A stretch of 64,000 bases of DNA, taken from Zoogloea sp. GTDB taxonomy: Bacteria > Pseudomonadota > Gammaproteobacteria > Burkholderiales > Rhodocyclaceae. The number at the start of each line of letters is the position of its first letter. Within the stretch, counting starts at the first letter, position 1. This document shows positions 8,694 through 17,020 of the stretch, piece after piece. Under the pieces are notes generated by a model. That model was not told the origin of the DNA, made no database searches, and saw only the letters and a program-made list of their open reading frames with translations. The stretch lies in the NCBI GenBank assembly GCA_016720685.1, contig JADKKC010000023.1, forward strand, positions 5,898 to 69,897. Reading direction: 5' to 3'. Position numbers and translations under genes: made by a program.

Positions 8694-8729
8694 AAATCCG
8701 GAACCCGCTTGGGGTTCCGGATTTTTTTT
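8694..8729 (+). terminator. Rho-independent terminator after the phenol monooxygenase gene
   Basis: AAATCCGGAACCC pairs with GGGTTCCGGATTT around a short loop, and the descending arm runs into eight T residues at 8722-8729. It lies 30 bases after the TGA of the monooxygenase gene and ends that transcript. Confidence 0.9.
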
Positions 8730-8795
8730 GGTGCTGTCAGCGTTGTGTGTGGAAATGCATCTATCCGACGCTGCGCCCTGCGCAATGCCGGCGTT

Positions 8796-8825
8796 TTGTG
8801 GGGGCGACTGAAGTCGCCCCCACAA
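8796..8825. repeat. REP-like palindrome between convergent genes
   Basis: TTGTGGGGGCGAC and GTCGCCCCCACAA form a perfect 13-bp stem around the loop TGAA. It resembles the extragenic palindromes of the GTGGGAGCGACTTCAGTCGC type common in proteobacteria. It lies between the convergent monooxygenase and MFS genes and could also stop transcription of the latter. Confidence 0.6.
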
Positions 8826-8864
8826 AGGCACAACAGCCCTGGTTCTGAAGTGCTCAAGGCGGGC

Positions 8865-10090
8865 TTAGTCGGGCTGAAGTCCGACCAACGAGCGCTCGAT
8901 CCGGGCTTCGCGAATCGGCAGATTGATCACCGCAGCCATGGCGGCCAGGGCCATGTCGGCGTACCACATCCAGCTGTAATTGCCGAACTCCACCACCGCC
9001 AGGCCACCCAGCCAGGCGCCGAGAAAACCGCCGATCTGGTGGGACAGCAAGGTAAGGCCGAACAGCGTGCCGAGGTAGCGCACCCCAAAGAGCTTGCTCA
9101 CAAGGGCGGCGGTAGGCGGCACGGTGGCGAGCCAGGTAAAGCCGAGACCGGCGGCGAACACGTAAAAGGTCAGCGCCGAGGACGGCAGGAGCAGATAGCC
9201 GCCGATCAGCAGCACGCGGGAGCCGTACATCACCGCCAGCACGTACTTGCTGCGGTAGCGGGACACGCAGGAACCGGCGTAGAGGCTGCCGAAGAGATTC
9301 GCCAGCCCGATGATGGCGAGGGACCAGCTGGCGACGGCGGGCGGCAGGCCGCACAGATTCACCTCGCCCGGCAGATGGGTGACGAGAAAGGCAATGTGGA
9401 AACCGCAGGTAAAAAAGCCCAGGTGCAGAAGCAGGTAGCTGCGATCGACCAGCGCGCCCCGGATCGCCTGCATCAGCCCCTGCTCCGCTTCGGCATGGGT
9501 CGGCGGCGGTGTCGTCACCGGGCGGGTCAGCCGCCCCACCAGCGGCAGCGCGGTCAGCGCCATCAAGGCCATGGCCCACATGGCATTGACCCAGCCGACG
9601 GTCTGGATGAGCTTTTGCAGGATGGGCGCGAACAGGAACTGGCCAAAGGAGCCCCCGGCGTTGATGATGCCCGACGCGGTGCCGCGTGCCTCGACGGGCA
9701 GCCGCGGGCGGCGGCGCCGATCAGCACCGAGAAGCTGGCCGCCCCGGCGCCGACCTGGGTCATCAGGCCGATGGCCACGGCAAGGCCGAAACCCGAATCC
9801 ATGAACGGGGTGACCGCACAGCCCAGGGCCAGCAAGATCACGGCGGCCAGCAGCACCGGGCGGGGCCCGTAGTGATCGGCCACCGCGCCCGCCACCGGCT
9901 GGATCGCGCCCCAGGTGAACTGGCCGATCGCCATGGCAAGGCTGATGGTGGCAATGCCCAGACCGGTCGCGCTGTTGAGCGGGCTGACGAACAGCCCGAG
10001 CGACTGGCGTGTGCCCATCGTGATCGCCAGGATGCCGGCGGCCAGCAAGGTGGTGAGCAGGGCCCCGGGGCTGCGCAGAGAACGGAACAT
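8865..10090 (-). pseudogene. MFS transporter, frameshifted
   Basis: A major facilitator superfamily permease whose two halves lie in different frames. The N-terminal part starts at ATG 10090 (MFRSLRSPGALLTTLLAAGILAITMGTRQSLGLFVSPL) and carries several hydrophobic helices and the loop motif ADHYGPRP. It leaves frame after SVLIGAAARG; the second half resumes as LPVEARGTASGIINAGGSFGQFLF and runs to TAA at 8865. One missing base near 9700-9703 accounts for the break. The joined length of about 408 residues is normal for the family, and the proline-transporter/oxalate-antiporter-like N-terminus suggests an organic-acid carrier. It is the last gene of a four-gene reverse-strand run. Sequencing error or recent inactivation. 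Confidence 0.75.
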
Positions 10091-10100
10091 GGCTTGCCTG

Positions 10101-10718
10101 TCAGAAGGATGGAGACGTTGCGGAGGCCAGGGCGGCGGCGAGCAGATCCACCCTGTCGCTACCCCAGAACAGCTCCCCCCGATAGACGAAGGTGGGAGCG
10201 CCGAACACGCCGAGGGCTTCGGCCTTCGCCTGCGCGGCGGCCAGCTCGGCCTGGGCGTGGGTGTCCCGCCAGCTGCGCCAGTCGCCTGCGTCCAGCCCGG
10301 CCACGGCAAGGGCGGCCTCGATTGCCGCAGGGGATTCCAGGTCGAATTCCCGGCGCCAGAAGGCCGCCAGCATCGGCTCGCAGAATTCCCACAGGCGATT
10401 ACGCGATCTGGCGAACAGCATGGCCTGGCTGGCGAGGGTGGCGTCCCACAGCTTGGTGGTGGAGCGGATCGTCAGCCCCTGGAGCTTGGCCAGCCGGCGG
10501 CAATCCATGTACAGGTACTTGACCTTGGCGATGTCACGGCCGGATCGCTCTTCAACCTCGCCGCCATACGCAGACCGAAAATCGGTGATGAACGGCCACC
10601 ACTCGAACGCGACGCCGCTGTGCTCCGCCAGCCGCCGGGCAGGCTTGAGCGCGAGGTAGGAATAGGGGCTGCGCAGGTCGATGAAGGCGTCCACGCCCGG
10701 CGTGTCGTGCTCAGTCAT
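10101..10718 (-). CDS. 2-hydroxychromene-2-carboxylate isomerase-like (DsbA/kappa GST fold) protein
   Basis: A 205-residue protein with the thioredoxin-like DsbA fold of the HCCA isomerase/kappa-class GST family. The N-terminal FIDLRSPYSYLAL holds the family Ser that binds glutathione thiol, and the C-terminal ALGVFGAPTFVY is the cis-Pro loop motif. Characterised members isomerise 2-hydroxychromene-2-carboxylate in naphthalene breakdown using glutathione. The reaction here is inferred to be a glutathione-dependent isomerisation or disulfide chemistry. It starts 6 bases after the GST gene and is followed after 10 bases by the MFS gene, so all are probably co-transcribed. Confidence 0.8.
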   Translation of the reverse strand: MTEHDTPGVDAFIDLRSPYSYLALKPARRLAEHSGVAFEWWPFITDFRSAYGGEVEERSGRDIAKVKYLYMDCRRLAKLQGLTIRSTTKLWDATLASQAMLFARSRNRLWEFCEPMLAAFWRREFDLESPAAIEAALAVAGLDAGDWRSWRDTHAQAELAAAQAKAEALGVFGAPTFVYRGELFWGSDRVDLLAAALASATSPSF

Positions 10719-10724
10719 GGGCGA

Positions 10725-11405
10725 TCATTCCACCTTGAAAAGATTCTGTTTGGCCGCGGCCGAGGTGGCCACATCGACCCAGCGCTCGCGCAGCAGATCC
10801 ACGCCCCGCCCAACCGCCGGCCGGCTGCGCACGCGCCCGTACCAGGCCTGCACCTTGGCAAAATCGTCGAGGGCCACGCCGGTGAGCTTGTGGATGCGGA
10901 CCCACGGAAAGCAGGCCATGTCGGCAATCGAGTAATCGCCGCCGATGTAGTCCCGGCCAGCCAGGCGCTGATCGAGCACCTTGAGCAGCCGCCGCGTTTC
11001 GTGTTGATAGCGCTCGATGGCGTAGGGCAGCGGCTGGGGCGCGTAGCGGAAGAAATGCTGGGCCTGCCCCATCATCGGCCCGAGCCCGCCCACCTGCCAG
11101 AACAGCCATTGCAGCACTTCGATGCGCTGGCGCGGGTCGGCCGGAATAAAACGCTTTTCCTTCTCGGCCAGATAAAGCATCACCGCCCCGCTCTCGAACA
11201 CCGTGACGGGCGCGCCGCCATCCACCGGCGCGTGATCGACGATGGCCGGAATCCTGGCGTTGGGGTTGATGGCCCGGTAGCCGGCCTCGCGCTGCGCGCC
11301 CTGGGTGATGTCGATGGGAATGAGCCGATAGGGAATGCCCAGCTCCTCCACCAGGATCTGCACCTTGTGCCCGTTGGGCGCGGGCCAGCTGTAAAGGTCG
11401 ATCAT
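10725..11405 (-). CDS. Glutathione S-transferase, YfcG/nu-class type
   Basis: A 226-residue cytosolic GST. The thioredoxin-like N-terminal domain contains PAPNGHKVQILVEELG, INPNARIPAIVDH and VFESGAVMLYLAEK; the helical C-terminal domain contains LQWLFWQVGGLGPMMGQAQHF. These strings match the nu-class enzymes YfcG/YghU of E. coli, which have strong disulfide-bond reductase activity with glutathione. Together with the adjacent isomerase it suggests glutathione-dependent handling of an aromatic ring-cleavage product or a quinone. Spacing to both neighbours is 6 bases. Confidence 0.85.
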   Translation of the reverse strand: MIDLYSWPAPNGHKVQILVEELGIPYRLIPIDITQGAQREAGYRAINPNARIPAIVDHAPVDGGAPVTVFESGAVMLYLAEKEKRFIPADPRQRIEVLQWLFWQVGGLGPMMGQAQHFFRYAPQPLPYAIERYQHETRRLLKVLDQRLAGRDYIGGDYSIADMACFPWVRIHKLTGVALDDFAKVQAWYGRVRSRPAVGRGVDLLRERWVDVATSAAAKQNLFKVE

Positions 11406-11411
11406 GGCTTT

Positions 11412-11855
11412 CTACTTTTCGACCTTGCCGTGCATGACCATGATGGTTTGCTGCATCAGCGCACACAGCGATTCCTTGCCGTCCTTGACCGCAAAAACCT
11501 CGGCCTTGGTGACGATCAGCGTCCGTCCGGAGCGCAGCACCTCGCCCCGGGCGATGAGCTTTTCACCATCGGCCGGCGCCATCAGGTTCATCTTGAATTC
11601 CACGGTGAGCACCGAGGCGCTGGCCGGCACCATGGTCATGGCCGCATAACCGGCCGCCGAATCGGCAATCATGCCGACCACGCCCCCATGCACAAAACCG
11701 TGCTGCTGCTCGACGCCCTGCCAGTGGGGCAGGTGAATTTCGGTGCGGCCCTGCTCCACCACCGGCAAGCTGGCCTGGATGAGGTGCATCGCGTTCTGCC
11801 GCTCAAAACTGGCGCGGACACGCTCGGCGAAGTGGGGATCGGAAATGTGGGCCAT
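11412..11855 (-). CDS. PaaI-type hotdog thioesterase
   Basis: A 147-residue hotdog-fold protein. HGGVVGMIADSAAGYAA carries the conserved His-Gly-Gly and catalytic Asp region of PaaI-type acyl-CoA thioesterases, enzymes that release CoA from stalled phenylacetyl- or other acyl-CoA intermediates. It is the first gene of the reverse-strand run thioesterase-GST-isomerase-MFS, and is divergent from the LysR regulator across a 96-base gap, so that regulator is a plausible controller. Substrate not predictable. Confidence 0.8.
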   Translation of the reverse strand: MAHISDPHFAERVRASFERQNAMHLIQASLPVVEQGRTEIHLPHWQGVEQQHGFVHGGVVGMIADSAAGYAAMTMVPASASVLTVEFKMNLMAPADGEKLIARGEVLRSGRTLIVTKAEVFAVKDGKESLCALMQQTIMVMHGKVEK

Positions 11856-11951
11856 GTCTCAAGTCTCCGGGGAGGGGGAATGACCTGCATTAGAATTCAT
11901 GGATTGGCGCCGCACAACCGAGTTTTTCGGCCCTTCACATGAGTAGAGAGA

Positions 11952-12874
11952 ATGTCAACGCCACTCGCCAGAATCCCGTCGATTGACCTTTTGCGCGGCT
12001 TTGTCGCCGTGGGCCGACGCATGAGCATCACCCTCGCCGCCCAGGATCTGTTCCTGACCCAGTCGGCGGTCAGCCGGCAGATCCACGGGCTGGAATCCGC
12101 CCTGGGCATCAAGCTGTTTGAACGGGCGCACCGCTCCATCCACTTCACGCCCGAAGGTGAGCGGCTGTTCCTGAGTGCCGACAGCGCAATGCAACAGCTG
12201 CAGGAGGCCGTCGGCGCCCTGCAGGCCAGTCTGGTCCACCGCCCGGTTACCGTGACGGCCAGCATTTCGTTTGTCGGCCTGTGGCTGCTGCCGCGCCTGC
12301 CGAGCTTTCAGCAGCAGCACCCCCAGGTCGAAGTGCGCCTGTCGGCCAACAACAACATCGTCGACCTGCGCCAGGAGGGGCTGGACATCGCAATCCGCTA
12401 CTGCGCCGGGGACAGCATGCCCGCCGGCGCCCGCCGGCTTTTTGGCGAGACGGTCTTCCCGGTGGCCACCCCAGCCTCGGCATTGCCCGACTGGACGACC
12501 CTTCAATCATCGCCCGCTCGGTTCTGCTCGAATTCGAAGGCGACCACTCTCCCTGGTGGAACTGGGAAAGCTGGCTGGACATGCAGGGCTGGTCCGGCGT
12601 CAAACCAAAGGGCGTCATCCGCTTCAATCTCTTCGACCAGATGATCCACGCCACCATTGCCGGCCAGGGCATTGCACTTGGGCGCAGCCAGTTCATCCGC
12701 CCGATGCTTACCGACGGCCGCCTTGTGGCGCTGCCGACACCCCACCCCGGCCCCAGGTCGAACAAGGTTTTCTGCCTGCTCCAGCGCAGCCCGACCCCTT
12801 CGAAAGAAACCCAGGCCTTGATCGACTGGATTGTTGCCGAAGCACGGCTGACGGATGAGCTTCAGCTTGCCTGA
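11952..12874 (+). pseudogene. LysR-family regulator, frameshifted in the effector domain
   Basis: The N-terminal part is a typical LysR helix-turn-helix (SIDLLRGFVAVGRRMSITLAAQDLFLTQSAVSRQIHGLESALGIKLFERAHRSI) of the GcvA-like subgroup, and the frame continues into the substrate-binding domain as far as LFGETVFPVATP. It then goes out of frame near 12486-12491; the rest of the domain (DDPSIIARSVLLEFEGDHSPWWNWESWL to LTDELQLA) is read one base earlier and ends with TGA at 12874. A single missing base explains this. Joined length of about 307 residues is normal. It is divergent from the thioesterase operon, which it probably regulated or regulates. Confidence 0.8.
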
Positions 12875-12937
12875 GCCTCGTTCAGCGCAACACTCCGCAA
12901 ACCTCCCGGACGTGGCCGCGCAGAACAGTAAGTAGGT

Positions 12938-12965
12938 ACGGATTAGCGCAGCGTAACCCGACATC
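12938..12965 (-). repeat. REP-like imperfect palindrome, copy 1
   Basis: On the reverse strand this reads ATGTCGGGTTACGCTGCGCT followed by AATCCG. It is an imperfect hairpin (CGGGTTACGC against GCGCTAATCCG), a common type of extragenic repeat in proteobacteria. A second copy in the opposite orientation lies at 13214-13242. It may end transcription of the LysR gene. Confidence 0.55.
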
Positions 12966-13213
12966 ACGCATCGGCCCTGCTCATGTCCGATGCCGTCGAA
13001 GCACATCGAATCGCGCCCCCAATCCAGGTTTGATCAGACGGTAAAGTCCAGATGCACTGAAGATGATCGGAGATGCCCAGCAATTGCCCATCGATTTTGA
13101 CCGGACGCAATTGGCGAACGGATCGGAAGGCATTGCGCAGGACATTGACGGCGGCGATCCGTCACACGAGCGAAGAAGAAAGAGCCACCAGAAACAATCG
13201 CGCGTCGCTATTG

Positions 13214-13242
13214 CATGGGGAATGTCGGCTTACGCTGCGCTA
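13214..13242 (+). repeat. REP-like element, copy 2, inverted relative to copy 1
   Basis: Reads ATGTCGGCTTACGCTGCGCT then ATTGACC. It matches the reverse complement of 12938-12965 with one mismatch over the first 20 bases. The two copies form inverted repeats about 250 bases apart, and this copy abuts copy B of the two-ended repeat. Confidence 0.5.
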
Positions 13243-13326
13243 TTGACCCGGCCATTATTAACTTGTCGAAAGGCAGAGACGGCGCGGCAGACTGTAGAAA
13301 GACTCATCAACCCGGTCATTGAATAG
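13241..13326 (-). repeat. Copy B of the two-ended repeat seen at 326-447
   Basis: On the reverse strand it begins ATTCAATGACCGGGTTGATG (continuing AGTC) and ends TTAATAATGGCCGGGTCAAT. The first motif matches copy A at 326-349 in 22 of 24 bases and the second matches 430-447 closely. The spacer between the motifs is about 40 bases here and about 80 in copy A. Confidence 0.5.
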
Positions 13327-13367
13327 CGACCACACGCTCAGCCCGAACGGTGGCAAGGGAATCAAAG

Positions 13368-13391
13368 GGCCGGGTTAATAATGGCCGGGTA
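13368..13391 (+). repeat. Third repeat block, two GGCCGGGT units overlapping the pgl stop codon
   Basis: GGGCCGGGTTAATAATGGCC then GGGT holds two GGCCGGGT units around TTAATAAT. It shares its core with the second motif of copies A and B. The last codons and TAA of pgl, on the reverse strand, lie inside it. Confidence 0.5.
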
Positions 13392-14082
13392 CAGCGAAAT
13401 TCGTTGACCGCCCGGCTTCGGAATCGACCAGCAGGCAGGCGTCGTTACGCACGGCATGGGCGATGGGAAGACTGGCGCCGTGCTGCCAGGCGAACAAAGC
13501 GGGGGATTTTTCGGCGCCGGTGATCAATACCAGTTGCTTGCGGCAGGCGCGCAATGTCTCAAAGTTCAAACTGACGCGCTCGCCAGGTGGCTTCGGCGCA
13601 CCGTGCACGGCAATTACCGGGGCGACGGGATCGCCGCTAGTCGAAAACAGACTGGCAGTGTGCCCGTCCTCGCCCATGCCGAGCAGCAGCAGATCGAAGG
13701 GCTGCCGGTCGAGAACCAGTTTTGCATATTCGGCCGCCGCAAGGGTTGCACCGAGCTCGGCCGGAATAGGGTGAATCTGCCCGGCCGGTATTGCCACCTG
13801 GGAAAGCCAGGCATCCTGCGCCATGCGTGAGTTTCGTCCGGCGTGGTCGGAGGGCAGGCAGCGTTCGTCACTCCAGAAGATTTCCCAGGCGCTCCAGTCC
13901 TGCACCATCCCGGCCAGCATTTGATAGGTCCGTTGCGGCGTGCGGCCACCGGCCAGAACAATCCGGAACATCCGGCGCTCATGGATCGCAGCCTCGGCTT
14001 CGGCAATGACAATACGGCAGGCCTGCCCCGCGACATCTTCCGGACTTTCCAACACTTTGCAGTTAGCCGGCAGCATCAGCAT
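13375..14082 (-). CDS. pgl: 6-phosphogluconolactonase
   Basis: A 235-residue enzyme that hydrolyses 6-phosphoglucono-lactone to 6-phosphogluconate in the oxidative pentose phosphate or Entner-Doudoroff route. Family motifs are GGRTP at residues 45-49, SDERCLP near 71-77 and GMGEDGHTASLF at 135-146. Its start overlaps the 3' end of zwf by 7 bases, as expected for translational coupling in a gnd-zwf-pgl operon. The last residues (PGHY) and the stop codon are encoded by the repeat block at 13368-13391, so the native C-terminus may have been replaced. Confidence 0.9.
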   Translation of the reverse strand: MLMLPANCKVLESPEDVAGQACRIVIAEAEAAIHERRMFRIVLAGGRTPQRTYQMLAGMVQDWSAWEIFWSDERCLPSDHAGRNSRMAQDAWLSQVAIPAGQIHPIPAELGATLAAAEYAKLVLDRQPFDLLLLGMGEDGHTASLFSTSGDPVAPVIAVHGAPKPPGERVSLNFETLRACRKQLVLITGAEKSPALFAWQHGASLPIAHAVRNDACLLVDSEAGRSTNFAVPGHY

Positions 14083-15539
14083 TTGCCCCCGGGTTTGTCA
14101 TCGCAGCGCAGCGTCTGTCGCCATTCCCGATCCGTCTGGCCGAATATCTGGTCCGCCGCTTTCGGCCCCCAACTGCCAACCGGATACTGCAAGGGCGGGC
14201 GCTCGTCATCGGCCCAGCCGCGCATGAAAGGATCAACGACATTCCACGCGGCCTTGACTTCGTCATAGCGCAGAAAGAGCGAGCGATCGCCCTGAATGAC
14301 GTCCATCAGCAACGCTTCGTAAGCTTCGGCCTTGCGCTCGCCGGGATTGCCGACCGACGCATCCATCGATATCTGGCGGGTCCGGGTTTCCTCGCCGGGC
14401 ACCTTGGCGGATATTTCCATCTGCACCACGTCGTCCGGCTGGATCCCGATCAGCAACCAGTTGGGATAGGCGGCGGAGACACCCGCCCCCTGAAAGAGCT
14501 GTATCGGTGGCTCACGAAAACGGACGGCGACCATTGAACGCCGCTCCTTGAGGCGCTTGCCGGTGCGCAGGTAGAAGGGCACGTCATGCCAGCGCCAGTT
14601 GTCCACATAGAGCTTGAGCGCGGCATAGGTTTCTGTGTGGCTGCCAGCGGCGACGCCGGCTTCCTGCTGATAGCCGGCGTACTGCGCGCGCACCGCATGA
14701 CGGGCCAGTTGCGGCGGGTCGAGAGGGCGAATCGAGTGCAGCACCTTGACCTTTTCATCGCGCAGGGATTCGGCCTCCAGCGATACCGGGGGCTCCATTG
14801 CCAGCAAGGCGAGAACCTGCAGCAGGTGGCTCTGGATCATGTCGCGCGTCGCCCCGCCATGCCGATCGTAGTAGCTGGCCCGGCCGTTCACGCCGATGGT
14901 CTCCGCGTGCGTGATCTGAACCTGGTCGATGTAATGCCGGTTCCACAGGGGTTCCAGAATCATGTTGGCAAACCGCAAGACCAGCAGGTTCTGCACGGAC
15001 TCCTTGCCGACGTAATGATCGATGCGGTAAATCTGCTCTTCCTTGAGGCGCAGATTGAGTTCGTGCTGCAAGTCGCGGGCCGATTGCAGGTCGTGGCCGA
15101 AAGGCTTTTCGATCACCATCCGGCGCCAGCCGGTACGCTCTGCCAGCAAACCGGCCTCTACCAGCCCGACGGTGATCGGCACGTATAACTCGGGGCTGAC
15201 CGAGAGATAGAAAATCACGTTGTTGGCGCATTCGCCGGCCCCGATCCAGACGTCCAGCGCCTGGTAGAACGCGGCATCTTCAAGCCGGCCAGTGAGATAG
15301 TCGAGGCGCTGGAGAAAGCTCTCCAGCGGCCCGGGGTCTGAGGCTGGCAGATGTTCGCGCACCTCGCGCCGCCAGGCCTCCTGGGTAAAAGGTGTTCGGC
15401 CACAGCCGAGAATACGGACGTCAGGCGCCAGCCGCCCAAGGCAGTGCAACTGGAACAGGGCAGGCAGGAGTTTGGCCATCGCCAGGTTGCCCGTCGCTCC
15501 GAAGATCACGTAGGCATGCGATTCGGTGGCGCAACTCAT
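14076..15539 (-). CDS. zwf: Glucose-6-phosphate 1-dehydrogenase
   Basis: A 487-residue cytosolic enzyme oxidising glucose 6-phosphate with NADP+ (or NAD+). The coenzyme fold appears as FGATGNLAMAK at residues 13-23 (Asn in place of the more usual Asp), EKPFG at 144-148, and the substrate signature RIDHYVGKE at 172-180. The start at 15539 overlaps the gnd stop codon (ATGA). A longer open frame upstream runs inside gnd and is ignored. It is the middle gene of gnd-zwf-pgl, which supplies NADPH and 6-phosphogluconate. Confidence 0.95.
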   Translation of the reverse strand: MSCATESHAYVIFGATGNLAMAKLLPALFQLHCLGRLAPDVRILGCGRTPFTQEAWRREVREHLPASDPGPLESFLQRLDYLTGRLEDAAFYQALDVWIGAGECANNVIFYLSVSPELYVPITVGLVEAGLLAERTGWRRMVIEKPFGHDLQSARDLQHELNLRLKEEQIYRIDHYVGKESVQNLLVLRFANMILEPLWNRHYIDQVQITHAETIGVNGRASYYDRHGGATRDMIQSHLLQVLALLAMEPPVSLEAESLRDEKVKVLHSIRPLDPPQLARHAVRAQYAGYQQEAGVAAGSHTETYAALKLYVDNWRWHDVPFYLRTGKRLKERRSMVAVRFREPPIQLFQGAGVSAAYPNWLLIGIQPDDVVQMEISAKVPGEETRTRQISMDASVGNPGERKAEAYEALLMDVIQGDRSLFLRYDEVKAAWNVVDPFMRGWADDERPPLQYPVGSWGPKAADQIFGQTDREWRQTLRCDDKPGGKC

Positions 15540-16975
15540 GGCAACGGCTCCTCGACCCCATCGCCCATCCAGCGGGTGTGGAAACGCGTCGTCTCGTCGC
15601 GGTCGATACGCTGGTACGCATGAGCCCCGAAGAAATCCCGTTGTGCCTGAATGATGTTTGCCGAACCCCTGGCGCAGCGATAGCCGTCGTAAAACGCCAG
15701 CGCCGAACCCAGAGCCGGTGCCGCTATGCCGTGCCCGACGGCAAGCATGACCGCCTTGCGCCAACCGGCTTGCGCGGACCTGAGCTCGGCCGCAAAGAAC
15801 GGATCCTGCAGCAGGCTGAGTGGCACCGGCTGGCGCTCGAAACTGTTCTTGATGTCACCCAGAAAGCGGCTGCGGATGATGCAACCGGCGCGCCACAGCA
15901 GGGCAATATCACCGAACGGCAAGGCCCAGCCGTTCTTCCCGGCGGCAGCCTGCATGAGCATGAAGCCCTGAGTGTAGGAGACCAGTTTTGCTGCGTACAA
16001 GGCATCGTGCAGCGCATCGAGATACACCGCGCGGTCCGGCTCGGGCACGACAGCCGGCACGCTGCCGAGCAGCGCCGCCGCCGCAACCCGTTCAGACTTG
16101 CGCGCCGACAACATGCGGGCATGGACGGCTTCGCTGATCAGGGTGAGCGGCACGGCGTTATCGAGGGCATCCTGCGCGGTCCAGACCCCGGTTCCTTTTT
16201 GCCCTGCCTTGTCGAGAATCGAGTCGACCAGCGGGCTGCCGTCGCGGTCTCGCTGACGCAGTATGCGGGCGGTGATTTGAATGAGATAGGATTCCAGCCG
16301 ACCGCCATTCCAGGCCTCGAAGCAGTCGGCCATTGTGTCGTGATCAAGGCCAAGGGCGTGCTGCATCAAGTGGCAGACTTCGGCGATCAATTGCATGTCG
16401 CCGTATTCGATGCCGTTATGAATCATCTTCACGTAATGGCCGGCCCCGCCCTCGCCCAGCCACTGGCAGCACGGCATGCCATCAACCTTGGCGGCGATGG
16501 CCTGGAACATGTCGCGGATAACGGGCCACGCCGCGGCAGCGCCACCGGGCATCAGCGACGGCCCGAAGCGGGCGCCGTCCTCGCCGCCGGAAACGCCCAT
16601 GCCGACAAAGTGAATACCCTTGGCGGCAAGCGCCCGCCAGCGGCGGTCGGTGTCCTGGTAATTGGAGTTGCCCCCGTCAATCAGGATGTCCCCCGCTTCA
16701 AGCAACGGCAGCAATTGCTCGATCACACCCTCGACGGCGCGACCGGCAGTCACCATCACCAGAATCACGCGGGGCGAGCCAAGCTGGCTGACCAGGCCCT
16801 CGAGATCATCGGCCACGGCGATGGCACGCCCTTGCCCATGGGCACGGATGAATTCCGAAGCAACCGCGCCCGTACGGTTGTAAACGCTCAGGCGGAAACC
16901 CTTGTCACTCAGGTTGAGCGCCAGGTTGGCACCCATCACGCCCAGGCCGACGACGCCCATGTCTGATTGGATCAT
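15536..16975 (-). CDS. gnd: 6-phosphogluconate dehydrogenase (decarboxylating)
   Basis: A 479-residue enzyme converting 6-phosphogluconate to ribulose 5-phosphate and CO2 with reduction of NADP+. Motifs include the Rossmann GLGVMG at residues 10-15, GVSGGEDGAR at 127-136 and the catalytic region HYVKMIHNGIEYGDMQ at 180-195 with Lys183 and Glu190. Full length is that of the long (about 470-residue) family form. I chose ATG 16975 (MIQSDMGVVGLG); the frame extends upstream to 17119, but that part encodes the decayed cupin. It overlaps zwf by four bases. Confidence 0.93.
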   Translation of the reverse strand: MIQSDMGVVGLGVMGANLALNLSDKGFRLSVYNRTGAVASEFIRAHGQGRAIAVADDLEGLVSQLGSPRVILVMVTAGRAVEGVIEQLLPLLEAGDILIDGGNSNYQDTDRRWRALAAKGIHFVGMGVSGGEDGARFGPSLMPGGAAAAWPVIRDMFQAIAAKVDGMPCCQWLGEGGAGHYVKMIHNGIEYGDMQLIAEVCHLMQHALGLDHDTMADCFEAWNGGRLESYLIQITARILRQRDRDGSPLVDSILDKAGQKGTGVWTAQDALDNAVPLTLISEAVHARMLSARKSERVAAAALLGSVPAVVPEPDRAVYLDALHDALYAAKLVSYTQGFMLMQAAAGKNGWALPFGDIALLWRAGCIIRSRFLGDIKNSFERQPVPLSLLQDPFFAAELRSAQAGWRKAVMLAVGHGIAAPALGSALAFYDGYRCARGSANIIQAQRDFFGAHAYQRIDRDETTRFHTRWMGDGVEEPLP

Positions 16976-17020
16976 TCCTGTCTCCGACAGTCGTGGTGCT
17001 TCTTTTTGCAATCCAGAGTG

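Larger units (their letters stand above)
12875..13374. other. 500-base repeat-rich gap between convergent genes
   Basis: No credible protein-coding gene was seen between the LysR gene and pgl. The gap contains two inverted copies of a GTCGG-TTACGCTGCGCTA palindrome-like element (about 12941-12964 and 13216-13240), copy B of the repeat also found at 326-447, and a third GGCCGGGTTAATAATGGCCG block that runs into the end of pgl. This looks like a landing zone for short extragenic repeats. Confidence 0.6.

Noticed and set aside
12503..13006. Reverse open frame with MSGYAALIRTYLLFC near its start
   Set aside because: The start lies in a REP-like palindrome and the rest is antisense to the LysR effector domain; a common artefact of such repeats.
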